A stretch of DNA of 64,000 bases from a virus, in the IMG/VR virus record IMGVR_UViG_3300020420_000009, positions 62,001-126,000 of that record. One strand, given 5' to 3'. The notes below the pieces were generated by a model, which was not told where the DNA came from, made no database searches, and saw nothing but the letters and a program-made list of their open reading frames with translations. The translations under genes were made by a program, and so were the position numbers. Below, one piece after another: positions 1-7,562 of the stretch (its first letter is position 1; each line of letters opens with the position of its first letter).

Positions 1-2
1 AG

Positions 3-176
3 TTTCAATCACAAATAATTCACTCAGACGACCTAGTTCAGACTGCACCTTTTAGTGGGAAAGAACTTGGTTCTCTATTGGTGTTCCCTTCATGGTTGCA
101 CCACCAAGTGACACCCGTGACTAGAGGAGTCAGACAATCTCTAGTGATATGGAATACAGGATGGCCTCTGAAATAA
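3..176 (+). CDS. 2OG-Fe(II) oxygenase, C-terminal end (5' truncated by window)
   Basis: An open frame enters from the left edge and stops at 174-176. The visible 57 residues contain FPSWLHHQVTPV followed by RGVRQSLVIWN. This is the last part of a double-stranded beta-helix oxygenase: the distal iron-binding His (in LHHQV) and the 2-oxoglutarate-binding Arg a few residues later. The HxD half lies outside the window, so activity cannot be judged. It overlaps the start of uvsW by about 28 bases. It is one of about eight proteins of this fold in the window. Confidence 0.7.
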   Translation, partial: FQSQIIHSDDLVQTAPFSGKELGSLLVFPSWLHHQVTPVTRGVRQSLVIWNTGWPLK

Positions 177-1582
177 TTCTCAAGAAGATTGACGAAGTCT
201 TCATGCAAGTTCAATGTGATGACGGTCTGGCAAGAGACCTCTTCGATTTCTTTTCGTTTACAGTTCCTAATGCAAAGTTTATGCCTTCGGTAAAGAATAG
301 GTATTGGGACGGTAAGGTTCGTCTATTCTCAATCAAAACAAATAAAATTTACATAGGATTACTTCCATATGTAGACGAGTTTTGTAGAGAAAGAGGATAT
401 GATATTATAGGTATAAATGATATCATTGGTAATAAAGAGAGACAACCTAACGAAGAGTTTATAGAAGAATTAGGTTTACCTTTTGAACCTAGAGATTATC
501 AATTAGAAGCATTCAGAACTGCTGTGCAATACGGCAGACAACTATTACTCTCACCAACTGCAAGTGGTAAGTCACTTATCATTTATTTACTTGCAAGATA
601 TTACAACAAGAAAACTGTTATAATTGTTCCTACAACTTCATTAGTAGAACAAATGACAAAGGATTTTAAAGATTATGGATATGATAAAAAGATTTGTAAA
701 ATTTATTCGGGTCAGCCTGTATTTGATTCGGACATTACGATTACGACATGGCAGTCATTTAGTAAGGCTCCTAAGAATGTCTTGGAATCTTTCGAGGTCG
801 TCTTCGGGGACGAAGCCCACCTCTTCAAGGCAACAGTCCTCAAAGGAATCCTTGAAAAAATGAAAAAGACTGCAATTAGATTTGGGACTACTGGAACTTT
901 AGACGGTTCAGAGTGTCATAGATTGCAACTTGAAGGTATGTTTGGCCCAGTCAAAAAGGTCATAAGCACAAAACAATTAATGGACGAAGGAACAATTGCA
1001 AATTTATCCATAGATTGTGTCATACTAAGTCACACCAAACAAAAGAAATTGTCATACCAAGAAGAAATGGATTACCTTGTTTCTAATGATGCAAGAAATA
1101 TGTTTATTGTAAATCTTGTTAGAAGTCTAAAAGGTAATACTTTATGTTTATTTCAATATGTAGAAAAACATGGTGCAAAATTATTTGATATAATGTCTAA
1201 TACAGACATGGGTGGTAATTTACATTATGTGTATGGTGGAACAGACACAGAGGACAGAGAAGCTGTTAGAGAGATTGTAGAGAATAATAAGGACGATACT
1301 ATCCTTGCATCATATGGAACCTTCTCTACAGGTGTGAATATTAAAAGAATAGACAATATAGTATTTGCAAGTCCTTCTAAATCTAAGATACGGAACCTAC
1401 AATCGATTGGTAGGGGTCTTCGTAAGGTAGAAGGTAAAAGTAAAATGAGATTGTTTGACATTGCAGACGATTTGCAATATGATAATTATACTCTTGGTCA
1501 CCTCAAAGACCGTATAAATATATACAACGAGGAAAGATTCCAATATGAAATCAAACAATTCGAATTAAATGACAACACCTAA
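149..1582 (+). CDS. uvsW: UvsW-type recombination DNA/RNA helicase
   Basis: Superfamily 2 helicase of 477 aa. In T4 UvsW drives branch migration, fork regression and R-loop removal, and so helps switch from origin-dependent to recombination-dependent replication. Visible motifs: Walker A SPTASGKS near residue 135, DEAH box GDEAH near 219, motif III-like GTTGTLDG near 247, and motif VI IGRGLRK near 425. The N-terminal 90 residues (WDGKVRLF region) match the UvsW substrate-binding domain. ATG149 is used here; ATG161 (MASEIILKK) is an equally possible start and neither has a strong ribosome binding site. It overlaps the next gene by 14 bases. Confidence 0.93.
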   Translation: MEYRMASEIILKKIDEVFMQVQCDDGLARDLFDFFSFTVPNAKFMPSVKNRYWDGKVRLFSIKTNKIYIGLLPYVDEFCRERGYDIIGINDIIGNKERQPNEEFIEELGLPFEPRDYQLEAFRTAVQYGRQLLLSPTASGKSLIIYLLARYYNKKTVIIVPTTSLVEQMTKDFKDYGYDKKICKIYSGQPVFDSDITITTWQSFSKAPKNVLESFEVVFGDEAHLFKATVLKGILEKMKKTAIRFGTTGTLDGSECHRLQLEGMFGPVKKVISTKQLMDEGTIANLSIDCVILSHTKQKKLSYQEEMDYLVSNDARNMFIVNLVRSLKGNTLCLFQYVEKHGAKLFDIMSNTDMGGNLHYVYGGTDTEDREAVREIVENNKDDTILASYGTFSTGVNIKRIDNIVFASPSKSKIRNLQSIGRGLRKVEGKSKMRLFDIADDLQYDNYTLGHLKDRINIYNEERFQYEIKQFELNDNT

Positions 1583-2093
1583 AGACTTAATACCACAAAG
1601 ATACGAAGTTCTAAAATTAAGAACTGGTTCTGAAATTGTTGGAATGGTTAGAGACACAGAACAAGGTGTCGAAATAACCTTACCTATGATTTGTCAATTA
1701 GAAGTCGTTCCCGATAAAAGTGCAACTCTTGCTACTTTTTACCCATACTCACCTTTGAGTTCTGACCCAACAGTTCAAATACCTTATGATTTAATTGCAC
1801 ATAGAAATACTATGAATGACCAGTTTGTAAATTTCTATGACGAGGCAAGTTCAAAATGGTTTGACATGGTTGAGAATAAAAAGATACCATTGGTGACGAA
1901 TCCTAAAACAGCTCATAGAGATTATATCAAAAGAGTCGTTGACGAATTAATGAATGCAACAGGTGGCCCAATCACAGAAAGAGAAGAAAGAATGTTGAGA
2001 AGGATTGAAGAAGAAGAATGGAACATAGACGATGAAGTCTTTGCAGATTTTGAATCTTCGATAGTTCCAACAGATAAGAAGAAAATTCATTAG
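1569..2093 (+). CDS. Sm-like-fold candidate protein, paralogue of the 30743 gene
   Basis: 174 aa. The N-terminal half has the pattern KLRTGSEIVGMV ... GVEITLPM, a short five-strand beta protein that resembles LSm/Hfq-like phage proteins. The same pattern (LNTGEVIMGFV ... GFEIIEPQ) occurs in the protein at 30743-31090, so the two are likely paralogues. The C-terminal half is charged and helical (EREERMLRRIEEEEW). It starts inside the end of uvsW, suggesting translational coupling. Function unknown; RNA binding is only a guess from the fold resemblance. Confidence 0.75.
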   Translation: MTTPKDLIPQRYEVLKLRTGSEIVGMVRDTEQGVEITLPMICQLEVVPDKSATLATFYPYSPLSSDPTVQIPYDLIAHRNTMNDQFVNFYDEASSKWFDMVENKKIPLVTNPKTAHRDYIKRVVDELMNATGGPITEREERMLRRIEEEEWNIDDEVFADFESSIVPTDKKKIH

Positions 2094-2105
2094 ACTTTTA
2101 AATTA

Positions 2106-2117
2106 CCTATATACTAA
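2106..2117 (+). promoter_or_regulatory. CCTATATAYTA motif, copy 1
   Basis: CCTATATACTAA lies 13 bases after a stop codon. Near-identical motifs occur at 8926, 15576, 25620 and 63687, always right after a gene end. It may be a middle-type promoter or a processing site. No matching -35 box is seen. Confidence 0.35.
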
Positions 2118-2179
2118 CGATAATTTATGGTTATAACCAATCATAAGTCTTCTTTATAAAACAAATTAAGGAAAAATCC

Positions 2180-2350
2180 ATGACCACAGCAATTACTGAG
2201 ATTGCGAAGAGCATGGTGGTGAAAATCGAAACCATTATTGAGACAAAGATTATATCAATGTTGATAGAAGCATTAGAATTTCTAACACTATTGACTCTTC
2301 CCATATTACTACCTTTTGGCATAATGATACTGTCAGGCTGGAGTATATAA
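2180..2350 (+). CDS. Small membrane protein (56 aa)
   Basis: ATG at 2180, stop at 2348-2350. The N-terminal half is amphipathic (TEIAKSMVVKIETIIETK) and the C-terminal half is one hydrophobic segment (LEFLTLLTLPILLPFGIMIL), consistent with a single-pass or hairpin membrane protein. It is the first of five tiny ORFs that run into one another. The next ORF starts on the last A of this stop codon. Function unknown. Confidence 0.6.
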   Translation: MTTAITEIAKSMVVKIETIIETKIISMLIEALEFLTLLTLPILLPFGIMILSGWSI

Positions 2351-2451
2351 TGTCGAAAGAACAGAAAGATAAGATAAGAGATAACCTCGAACTCACAGCG
2401 TTGGTGGCTATCTTTTGTCTATCTATCTTAGGAGTTTCACCAGCAATATGA
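2350..2451 (+). CDS. Tiny membrane protein (33 aa)
   Basis: Its ATG overlaps the previous TAA (TAATG) and its TGA overlaps the next start (ATGA). A charged N-terminus (SKEQKDKIRDN) is followed by one hydrophobic helix (TALVAIFCLSILGV). The tight coupling on both sides supports real translation. Function unknown; holin-like or inner-membrane-modifying roles are possible but unsupported. Confidence 0.55.
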   Translation: MSKEQKDKIRDNLELTALVAIFCLSILGVSPAI

Positions 2452-2720
2452 TTAATCCTGACCCGTGGAAAAGAGAATCACTCCCTTCAGCAGTAGACGA
2501 TGCAGCCGATGTGATAAGTAGATATCCACAACAACTAGAAATACAATTAAACAAAACAGTGGACGCAACTCCCGAAGAATTTGAAGAATGGCAAGAGAAA
2601 GAACTAAAATGGTGGGCAGACAGACAATTCCCTATAGTGTGGATTGCATGTTTCGTTCAACTCTCTGCATTGGGAATGATGGCTGCAGTAATGTTGTTCA
2701 ACCAATCGGCGTTCGGATAA
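2448..2720 (+). CDS. Small tail-anchored membrane protein
   Basis: 90 aa starting at ATG2448, which overlaps the preceding TGA as ATGA; a longer frame extends upstream but this start fits the chain. A soluble N-terminal part of about 60 residues (INPDPWKRES onward; WADRQFP) is followed by one transmembrane helix (IVWIACFVQLSALGMMAAVM). Its stop overlaps the next ATG. Function unknown. Confidence 0.6.
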   Translation: MINPDPWKRESLPSAVDDAADVISRYPQQLEIQLNKTVDATPEEFEEWQEKELKWWADRQFPIVWIACFVQLSALGMMAAVMLFNQSAFG

Positions 2721-2794
2721 TGAAATACTTAATATACGCTGCAATACTTATACCTTGGGAGGTAGGAATAGTCTTCCTATTTCGTTTCGTATGA
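2720..2794 (+). CDS. Tiny hydrophobic protein (24 aa)
   Basis: ATG2720 overlaps the previous TAA, and TGA 2792-2794 overlaps the next ATG. The product is almost entirely one transmembrane helix (MKYLIYAAILIPWEVGIVFL). The overlapping start and stop on both sides are the main evidence that it is translated. Function unknown. Confidence 0.5.
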   Translation: MKYLIYAAILIPWEVGIVFLFRFV

Positions 2795-2922
2795 AGTCCT
2801 ATATAATATATGCAATGCTAGGAATGTCATATCTAGAGTTAGTGACGGGTGATATAGATAGAATGGGACGCAGTTCCGAAATGAAAATGGCAATCCTAAG
2901 ACAACAATCCCTTTATAGCTAA
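2791..2922 (+). CDS. Small protein (43 aa), last of the overlapping chain
   Basis: ATG2791 overlaps the preceding stop as ATGA; stop at 2920-2922. A short hydrophobic start (KSYIIYAMLGMSYLEL) is followed by a polar tail (DIDRMGRSSEMKM). A terminator-like inverted repeat begins directly after the stop. Function unknown. Confidence 0.5.
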   Translation: MKSYIIYAMLGMSYLELVTGDIDRMGRSSEMKMAILRQQSLYS

Positions 2923-2923
2923 T

Positions 2924-2980
2924 ACCCTCTCGGGAACAATATTATTTTATCATAGATTTTTGAATATACAAGAGGGTTTT
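2924..2980 (+). terminator. Candidate terminator with long loop
   Basis: ACCCTCT (2924-2930) can pair with AGAGGGT (2971-2977), followed by TTT. The roughly 40-base loop is long, so this is weaker than the hairpin at 3009. Confidence 0.3.
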
Positions 2981-3008
2981 CTAAAAAAAGCCAAAAAAAT
3001 AAATACTT

Positions 3009-3037
3009 AAAAACCCCCTTACAAATCAGGGTTTTTT
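3009..3037 (+). terminator. Candidate rho-independent terminator
   Basis: AAAAACCC (3009-3016) pairs with GGGTTTTT (3029-3036) across a 12-base loop and runs into a T tract. It separates the small-ORF chain from the gene 55 promoter. Confidence 0.55.
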
Positions 3038-3046
3038 GTGTATAAT
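3018..3046 (+). promoter_or_regulatory. Promoter of gene 55
   Basis: A perfect -10 box TATAAT at 3041-3046 lies 7 bases before ATG3053. A weak -35 (CTTACA, 3018-3023) sits 17 bases upstream. With the start codon so close, the message would be leaderless or nearly so. Confidence 0.5.
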
Positions 3047-3052
3047 ATAAAC

Positions 3053-3604
3053 ATGACTACTAAAAAACAAAATGAACACTATGTGAATAACAAAGAGTTC
3101 ACTCAAGCAGTCTCCGAGTTTAACCAAGCGTGTAAACTTGCAGAATCAAAGGGTAAAACCCCACCTAGAATGACAGAATACATTGGTGAATGTATCTATA
3201 AAATTGCTACTCGATTATCGACTAGACCTAATTTTATTAATTACACATACAGAGATGAAATGATATGTGATGCAATCGAAAATTGTATCCAGTATATCGG
3301 TAATTTCAATCAAGAAAAATCAAATAACGCGTTTGCATATATCACACAGATATGTTATTTTGCATTCCTTCGAAGAATTCAAAAGGAGAAGAAACAGGTT
3401 TTTATAAAACAAAAATCTATAGAGGAAGCAAACATTACTATGGACGCATACACAACTATAGACGGTGAACACGACCCAACTCTTACCAATACAAATGTAG
3501 AATGGATGCAAGAGAATATGAATCGGGTTGAATACAATCCTAGAAAATCAAAAAGAACTAAAAAGGTAAAAGAAGCAACTAATTTAGAAAAATTTACTGA
3601 ATGA
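3053..3604 (+). CDS. 55: Late-transcription sigma factor gp55
   Basis: 183 aa, close to T4 gp55 (185). Gp55 directs host RNA polymerase to late promoters of the TATAAATA type. The conserved core is visible: EMICDAIENCIQYIGNF, then FAYITQICYFAFLRRIQKEKKQ, which is region-2-like promoter recognition sequence. The basic C-terminus (RKSKRTKKVKEATNLEKFTE) fits the segment that contacts the clamp and core polymerase. ATG3053 is preferred over an in-frame GTG at 3038 because the -10 box lies between them. The stop overlaps the gene 47 start (ATGA). Its product fits the many NATAAATA boxes in this window. Confidence 0.93.
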   Translation: MTTKKQNEHYVNNKEFTQAVSEFNQACKLAESKGKTPPRMTEYIGECIYKIATRLSTRPNFINYTYRDEMICDAIENCIQYIGNFNQEKSNNAFAYITQICYFAFLRRIQKEKKQVFIKQKSIEEANITMDAYTTIDGEHDPTLTNTNVEWMQENMNRVEYNPRKSKRTKKVKEATNLEKFTE

Positions 3605-4668
3605 AAATAGCAATACTTAACGACACACACGCAGGTGTCCGTGGTGATATGGTTGCAATGGCCGAATACCAAGGACGATTCTACAAGGAAATTTTCTTTC
3701 CTTATCTAAAGGAGAATAATATCACTCACATATTACACTTGGGTGATTACTTTGATAGGAGAAAATACATAAACTTCTCTACTCTTAAACTTAATAGAGA
3801 ACATTTTATTGAACCTATGTTAGAAAATGGTATGACTATGGATTTGATTATAGGTAATCATGATACTTATTTTAAAAATACCAACGAAGTAAACTCTCCC
3901 GACCTTTTATTATTTGAATCAGATAATATTAATGTTATCCAAGAACCCGAAGTAAAAAATTACGACGGCCTCGACATTGCATTAGTTCCATGGATTAATT
4001 CAGAAAACTATGCAGATTCAGTTGAGTTTCTCATGTCTGCAAATGCAGCTATCTGTATGGGTCACTTTGAGTTTGAAGGAGCTCTTATGATGCCAGGCAT
4101 GACATGTCAACATGGTCTTGACCATTCATATGTTAGTAGATATGAAAAGGTTTACAGTGGTCACTTCCACCAAAAATCAGAGTTTGCAAATATCAAATAT
4201 CTTGGTTCTCAAATGCAGTTTACTTGGTCAGACTTTGGAGATAACAAATACTTCCATATCTTTGATACTGATACAAGAGAAATGCTACCAGTTGCAAATC
4301 CACTAACAATATTTGAAAAGATATTCTATGACGATACTAAAGAAACTTTTGAAACTATTGTTAATAAAGATTATAGTAATGTCACTAACAAATTCACAAA
4401 GGTTATAGTAGTTAATAAAGACAATCCATATTGGTTTGATTCGTTCTTAGATAAGATTCATGGTGCAAGTCCTCTACACTTAAATGTAGTAGACGACCAC
4501 AAACACATGGATTTATTAGACGATAAAGATGTAGAAAATGTAGAAGATACCCTAACCATACTCAACAAGTATGTAGAAGAGATGGATATACAGGGTAAGA
4601 AAAAGCCTCTTACAGATTTAATGACTACATTGTATAATGAAGCGTTAGACGAACATACATTTATATGA
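3601..4668 (+). CDS. 47: Recombination endonuclease subunit gp47 (SbcD/Mre11-like)
   Basis: 355 aa calcineurin-like phosphoesterase that pairs with gp46 to resect DNA ends. The five metal-binding motifs appear in order: LNDTHAG (about 6-12), HLGDYFDRR (about 46-54), GNHDT (about 80-84), MGHFEFEG (about 151) and SGHFHQKS (about 180). Overlaps gene 55 by 4 bases at its start and gene 46 by 4 bases at its end (ATGATA), so subunit synthesis is coupled. Confidence 0.95.
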   Translation: MKIAILNDTHAGVRGDMVAMAEYQGRFYKEIFFPYLKENNITHILHLGDYFDRRKYINFSTLKLNREHFIEPMLENGMTMDLIIGNHDTYFKNTNEVNSPDLLLFESDNINVIQEPEVKNYDGLDIALVPWINSENYADSVEFLMSANAAICMGHFEFEGALMMPGMTCQHGLDHSYVSRYEKVYSGHFHQKSEFANIKYLGSQMQFTWSDFGDNKYFHIFDTDTREMLPVANPLTIFEKIFYDDTKETFETIVNKDYSNVTNKFTKVIVVNKDNPYWFDSFLDKIHGASPLHLNVVDDHKHMDLLDDKDVENVEDTLTILNKYVEEMDIQGKKKPLTDLMTTLYNEALDEHTFI

Positions 4669-6380
4669 TAAAATTTACAGAAGTAAGATACAAGAATTTG
4701 TTATCTTCGGGAAATAGATTTACAACAATACCACTGGATACTCACCAAACCACACTTATATTAGGTGAGAATGGAGCTGGTAAATCCACACTACTTGACG
4801 CATTGTGTTATGCACTTTATGGTCGTGGATTCAGAAATCTCAAGAAAGACCTTCTTGTTAACTCAATCAATCAAAAAGAATTATTAGTCGAACTCGATTT
4901 TACTATCGGAAAGAAAGACTATAAGATAGTCCGTGGAACCAAACCTAATAAGTTTGAATTATGGAGTAATGGTATCATGGTGAACCAAGACGCCAATGTT
5001 CGTGACTATCAAGACCACCTAGAATCAAACATACTCAAAATGAGTTATCGTTCATTCACACAGGTGGCAATCCTAGGGTCTGCAAACTTTACTCCCTTTA
5101 TGCAACTAAGAGCAAAAGACAGAAGAAAGTTAGTAGAAGACCTTTTGGATATCACCATCTTTACAACCATGATGCAATTGTTGAGAAAAAAGAAATCTAA
5201 TCATGCATTAGATATAAAAGAAAATCAACATGAGATTGCAATACTTGAAGAAAGAATCAATGGTTTGAATTCTCAACTTAATGCACTCCGTGAAAATAGA
5301 GAAGAAAAAATCTCTAAATTCGAATCAACGATAGAGCAAACCCAAAGTAATATTAATAACTTATTAGGAGAAGTTGATGAAAAGACGCAAAATGTGGTGG
5401 AGAAAGAATCCAGTATCTCGAATAAAGATACTACGAAAACTAGATTGCAACAAACGATTGAAGTGGAGAAATCACTCGCAACAGCTAGAAAGAAAGCAGT
5501 TGCAGATATTGAATTCTACGAAAACCATGACAACTGCCCAACATGTAAACAGGACTTAACAGGTGAACACAAAGAGAAATGTATTAAGGAGAAACAGGAT
5601 AAGGTTGCAGAAATCAAGGAGGCGGTGTCAACTCTTGACAAACAAGTCAACGAACTCCATGAAGAAATCGATAGAATCAATACAGTTCAAGGAGAAATCA
5701 CTGTAATTCAGAGAGAGATAGGTTTAATTCAGACAGAAGTTGTATCTAATCAAAAGTATGTTATAAAACTACAAGGTGAAATAGAAACCTTAGAAAAAGA
5801 ACAAGAAGGAAATACAGATACACATGAGGATTTAACTAAAGCTGAAGATGATTTAGGTATACTTCAAGGTAAAAAGGAATTTTTGTCTGAACATGGTCAC
5901 TATCTAGAGATTGCAACACTTCTATTGAGAGACCAAGGTGTAAAAGAAAAGATAATAAAACAGTATGTCCCTATCATGAATAAACTAATTAACAAGTATC
6001 TTGCACAATTAGAGTTCTATGTTGGGTTTGAATTAGACGAAAGTTTCGATGAAACAATCAAATCTAGATTTAGAGATGTATTCAAATACGAGAACTTCTC
6101 TCAAGGTGAGAAAATGAGGATTGACCTTGCATTACTATTCACATGGAGAGCAGTTGCAAGAATGAAGAACTCTGTAAACACTAATCTACTGATACTAGAC
6201 GAGGTATTTGATAGTTCATTAGACGCAAGTGGAACAGATGAATTCATGAAAATGTTGAATACACTAACAGAAAATACAAATGCATTTGTTATCTCTCACA
6301 AAGGTGATATACTATATGACAAATTTGAGAATGTAATCAAGTTTGAAAAGTATAAAAACTTCTCAAGAATAGCAGAATAA
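4665..6380 (+). CDS. 46: Recombination endonuclease subunit gp46 (SbcC/Rad50-like)
   Basis: 571 aa ABC-type SMC-like ATPase. Walker A GENGAGKST at about residues 36-44; two coiled-coil arms around a zinc hook CPTC at about 291-294; ABC signature NFSQGEKMRID near 476; Walker B LLILDEVFDSSLD near 508; switch His in ISHKGD near 540. It works with gp47 to process ends and fuel recombination-dependent replication. Length is like T4 gp46 (560). A late-type promoter follows immediately. Confidence 0.96.
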   Translation: MIKFTEVRYKNLLSSGNRFTTIPLDTHQTTLILGENGAGKSTLLDALCYALYGRGFRNLKKDLLVNSINQKELLVELDFTIGKKDYKIVRGTKPNKFELWSNGIMVNQDANVRDYQDHLESNILKMSYRSFTQVAILGSANFTPFMQLRAKDRRKLVEDLLDITIFTTMMQLLRKKKSNHALDIKENQHEIAILEERINGLNSQLNALRENREEKISKFESTIEQTQSNINNLLGEVDEKTQNVVEKESSISNKDTTKTRLQQTIEVEKSLATARKKAVADIEFYENHDNCPTCKQDLTGEHKEKCIKEKQDKVAEIKEAVSTLDKQVNELHEEIDRINTVQGEITVIQREIGLIQTEVVSNQKYVIKLQGEIETLEKEQEGNTDTHEDLTKAEDDLGILQGKKEFLSEHGHYLEIATLLLRDQGVKEKIIKQYVPIMNKLINKYLAQLEFYVGFELDESFDETIKSRFRDVFKYENFSQGEKMRIDLALLFTWRAVARMKNSVNTNLLILDEVFDSSLDASGTDEFMKMLNTLTENTNAFVISHKGDILYDKFENVIKFEKYKNFSRIAE

Positions 6381-6388
6381 TATAAATA
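6381..6388 (+). promoter_or_regulatory. Late promoter box TATAAATA, 5 bases before ATG6394
   Basis: Exact match to the T4 late promoter -10 element. Only GTTCT separates it from the ATG, so the usual T4 late start site would fall at or near the start codon. Confidence 0.75.
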
Positions 6389-6393
6389 GTTCT

Positions 6394-6846
6394 ATGAAGC
6401 AATTCAAGGACTTTATTACCGAGAAAAAGGCACAGTTCCAAGCAGCTTTCTATAAAGGATTATACTCTAGAAATAAGGGTATATTCTATAGGGGAACAGG
6501 AAAGTCAACTGGGAACAAAATGCATGACCTACAAGCATTAGGTGCTGGAACATACTATTCATGGGATAAAAAAATGGCTCAAGCATTTGCAGATATGAAG
6601 GGTGGTGAAGTTAAAGAATTTAAGTTCCCAAGAGGATTAAAACTTGCAGACGCACAGGGACAGGACATGGCAGAAATCAAAAAACTCATGGGTCTACAAC
6701 CATGGGAATATAGTGGTGGTAAAATGTTTGCAAGAGTATTAAAAGTAGAATTTGAAAGAAAAGGATATGACGGTGTTATATCAGATAAGGCTGCAGAAGG
6801 AATAGTCATATTCGACAAAGCAAACAGGAAGGTTAAAGAACAATGA
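6394..6846 (+). CDS. Predicted capsid-packaged ADP-ribosyltransferase-like protein
   Basis: 150 aa. The N-terminus MKQFKDFITE matches the T4 capsid-targeting sequence pattern, with an I-x-E site for the prohead protease at residue 10. The rest resembles small ART-fold proteins: FYRGTG (NAD-binding Arg region), GTYYSWDKKMAQAFA and, near the C-terminus, KGYDGVI ... EGIVIFD. T4 packages the Alt ADP-ribosyltransferase in the same way, so a role in modifying host proteins at injection is plausible. The catalytic Glu is not certain from sequence alone. It lies directly behind a late promoter and is coupled to the next gene. Confidence 0.55.
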   Translation: MKQFKDFITEKKAQFQAAFYKGLYSRNKGIFYRGTGKSTGNKMHDLQALGAGTYYSWDKKMAQAFADMKGGEVKEFKFPRGLKLADAQGQDMAEIKKLMGLQPWEYSGGKMFARVLKVEFERKGYDGVISDKAAEGIVIFDKANRKVKEQ

Positions 6847-7562
6847 GACAAGTATTTAAAGATATCAGAACCATTATGGAAGCAGGCGGTGCAGCTGCAG
6901 GAAGCCTAGAGTTAATTAAGATTAGCTATGAAAAAGCAGTTGAACATGCAAAATCAAAAGGTATTGATATAGAAGAATTGATACCGTCATTCAAAAAGAA
7001 TTTTGAAATGGCAAAAAAACTAGCAGGAAAAGGATTTGCAAAAAGGTCAGAAATGCCTGTGATTAATAATAATGATGTCAAGAACTTCCAAACAAGATTA
7101 GCAAAAGGTTTCATAGATATAAACAAACCTTTTGCAAGTAATGAACTTCCCGATGAACCTTTTCCTCAAGGATTAGATAGGAACACAGGTAAAACATGGA
7201 TTAAAAGTGGTTTACCAAGATTTGACGGAGATGCAAAAGACGATGTTGTCACTGTAAAATCAAAAAAGGTTGCAGTGAAAAACCTAAAACCTATACAGAA
7301 ACAAATATATTTTGATAAGTCATTCAAAAACATTTCAGATTATGACTTCAAAGATACTATGAAGTTTTTAAAAAGTGATAGAAACATATTCATTATATCG
7401 AGTGACAATGCAATCATAGACGGACACCATAGATTTTTAACTGCAATGTTGATAGACCCAAACATAACTGTCAATACTATTGCAATCGATTTACCTATAA
7501 AACAATTATTACCTCTAACACTATCTTATACAGACGCAATCGGCAATCAAAGGAACAAGTAA
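6843..7562 (+). CDS. ParB/sulfiredoxin-fold protein, likely virion-packaged
   Basis: 239 aa. The C-terminal half has the ParB-like signature NLKPIQKQIYFDKS followed by NAIIDGHHRFLTAM (about residues 190-204); the DGHHR motif is typical of ParB/Srx-fold nuclease or NTPase-like domains in phages. The N-terminus MRQVFKDIRTIME carries an I-x-E site at residue 13 and may be a capsid-targeting sequence. Start overlaps the preceding gene (ATGA). It may act on host DNA after injection, which is an inference. A second, unrelated-looking ParB-like protein is at 28518. Confidence 0.6.
   Translation: MRQVFKDIRTIMEAGGAAAGSLELIKISYEKAVEHAKSKGIDIEELIPSFKKNFEMAKKLAGKGFAKRSEMPVINNNDVKNFQTRLAKGFIDINKPFASNELPDEPFPQGLDRNTGKTWIKSGLPRFDGDAKDDVVTVKSKKVAVKNLKPIQKQIYFDKSFKNISDYDFKDTMKFLKSDRNIFIISSDNAIIDGHHRFLTAMLIDPNITVNTIAIDLPIKQLLPLTLSYTDAIGNQRNK

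Noticed and set aside
1513-1520. TATAAATA inside the end of uvsW
   Set aside because: It is an exact late-box match but lies in coding sequence 49 bases before the next ATG, with no supporting spacing; chance occurrence is likely at this AT content.
2924-2980. Origin of replication in the AT-rich gap before gene 55
   Set aside because: The gap is only about 130 bases and is explained by terminator-like repeats and a promoter; no iterons were seen.
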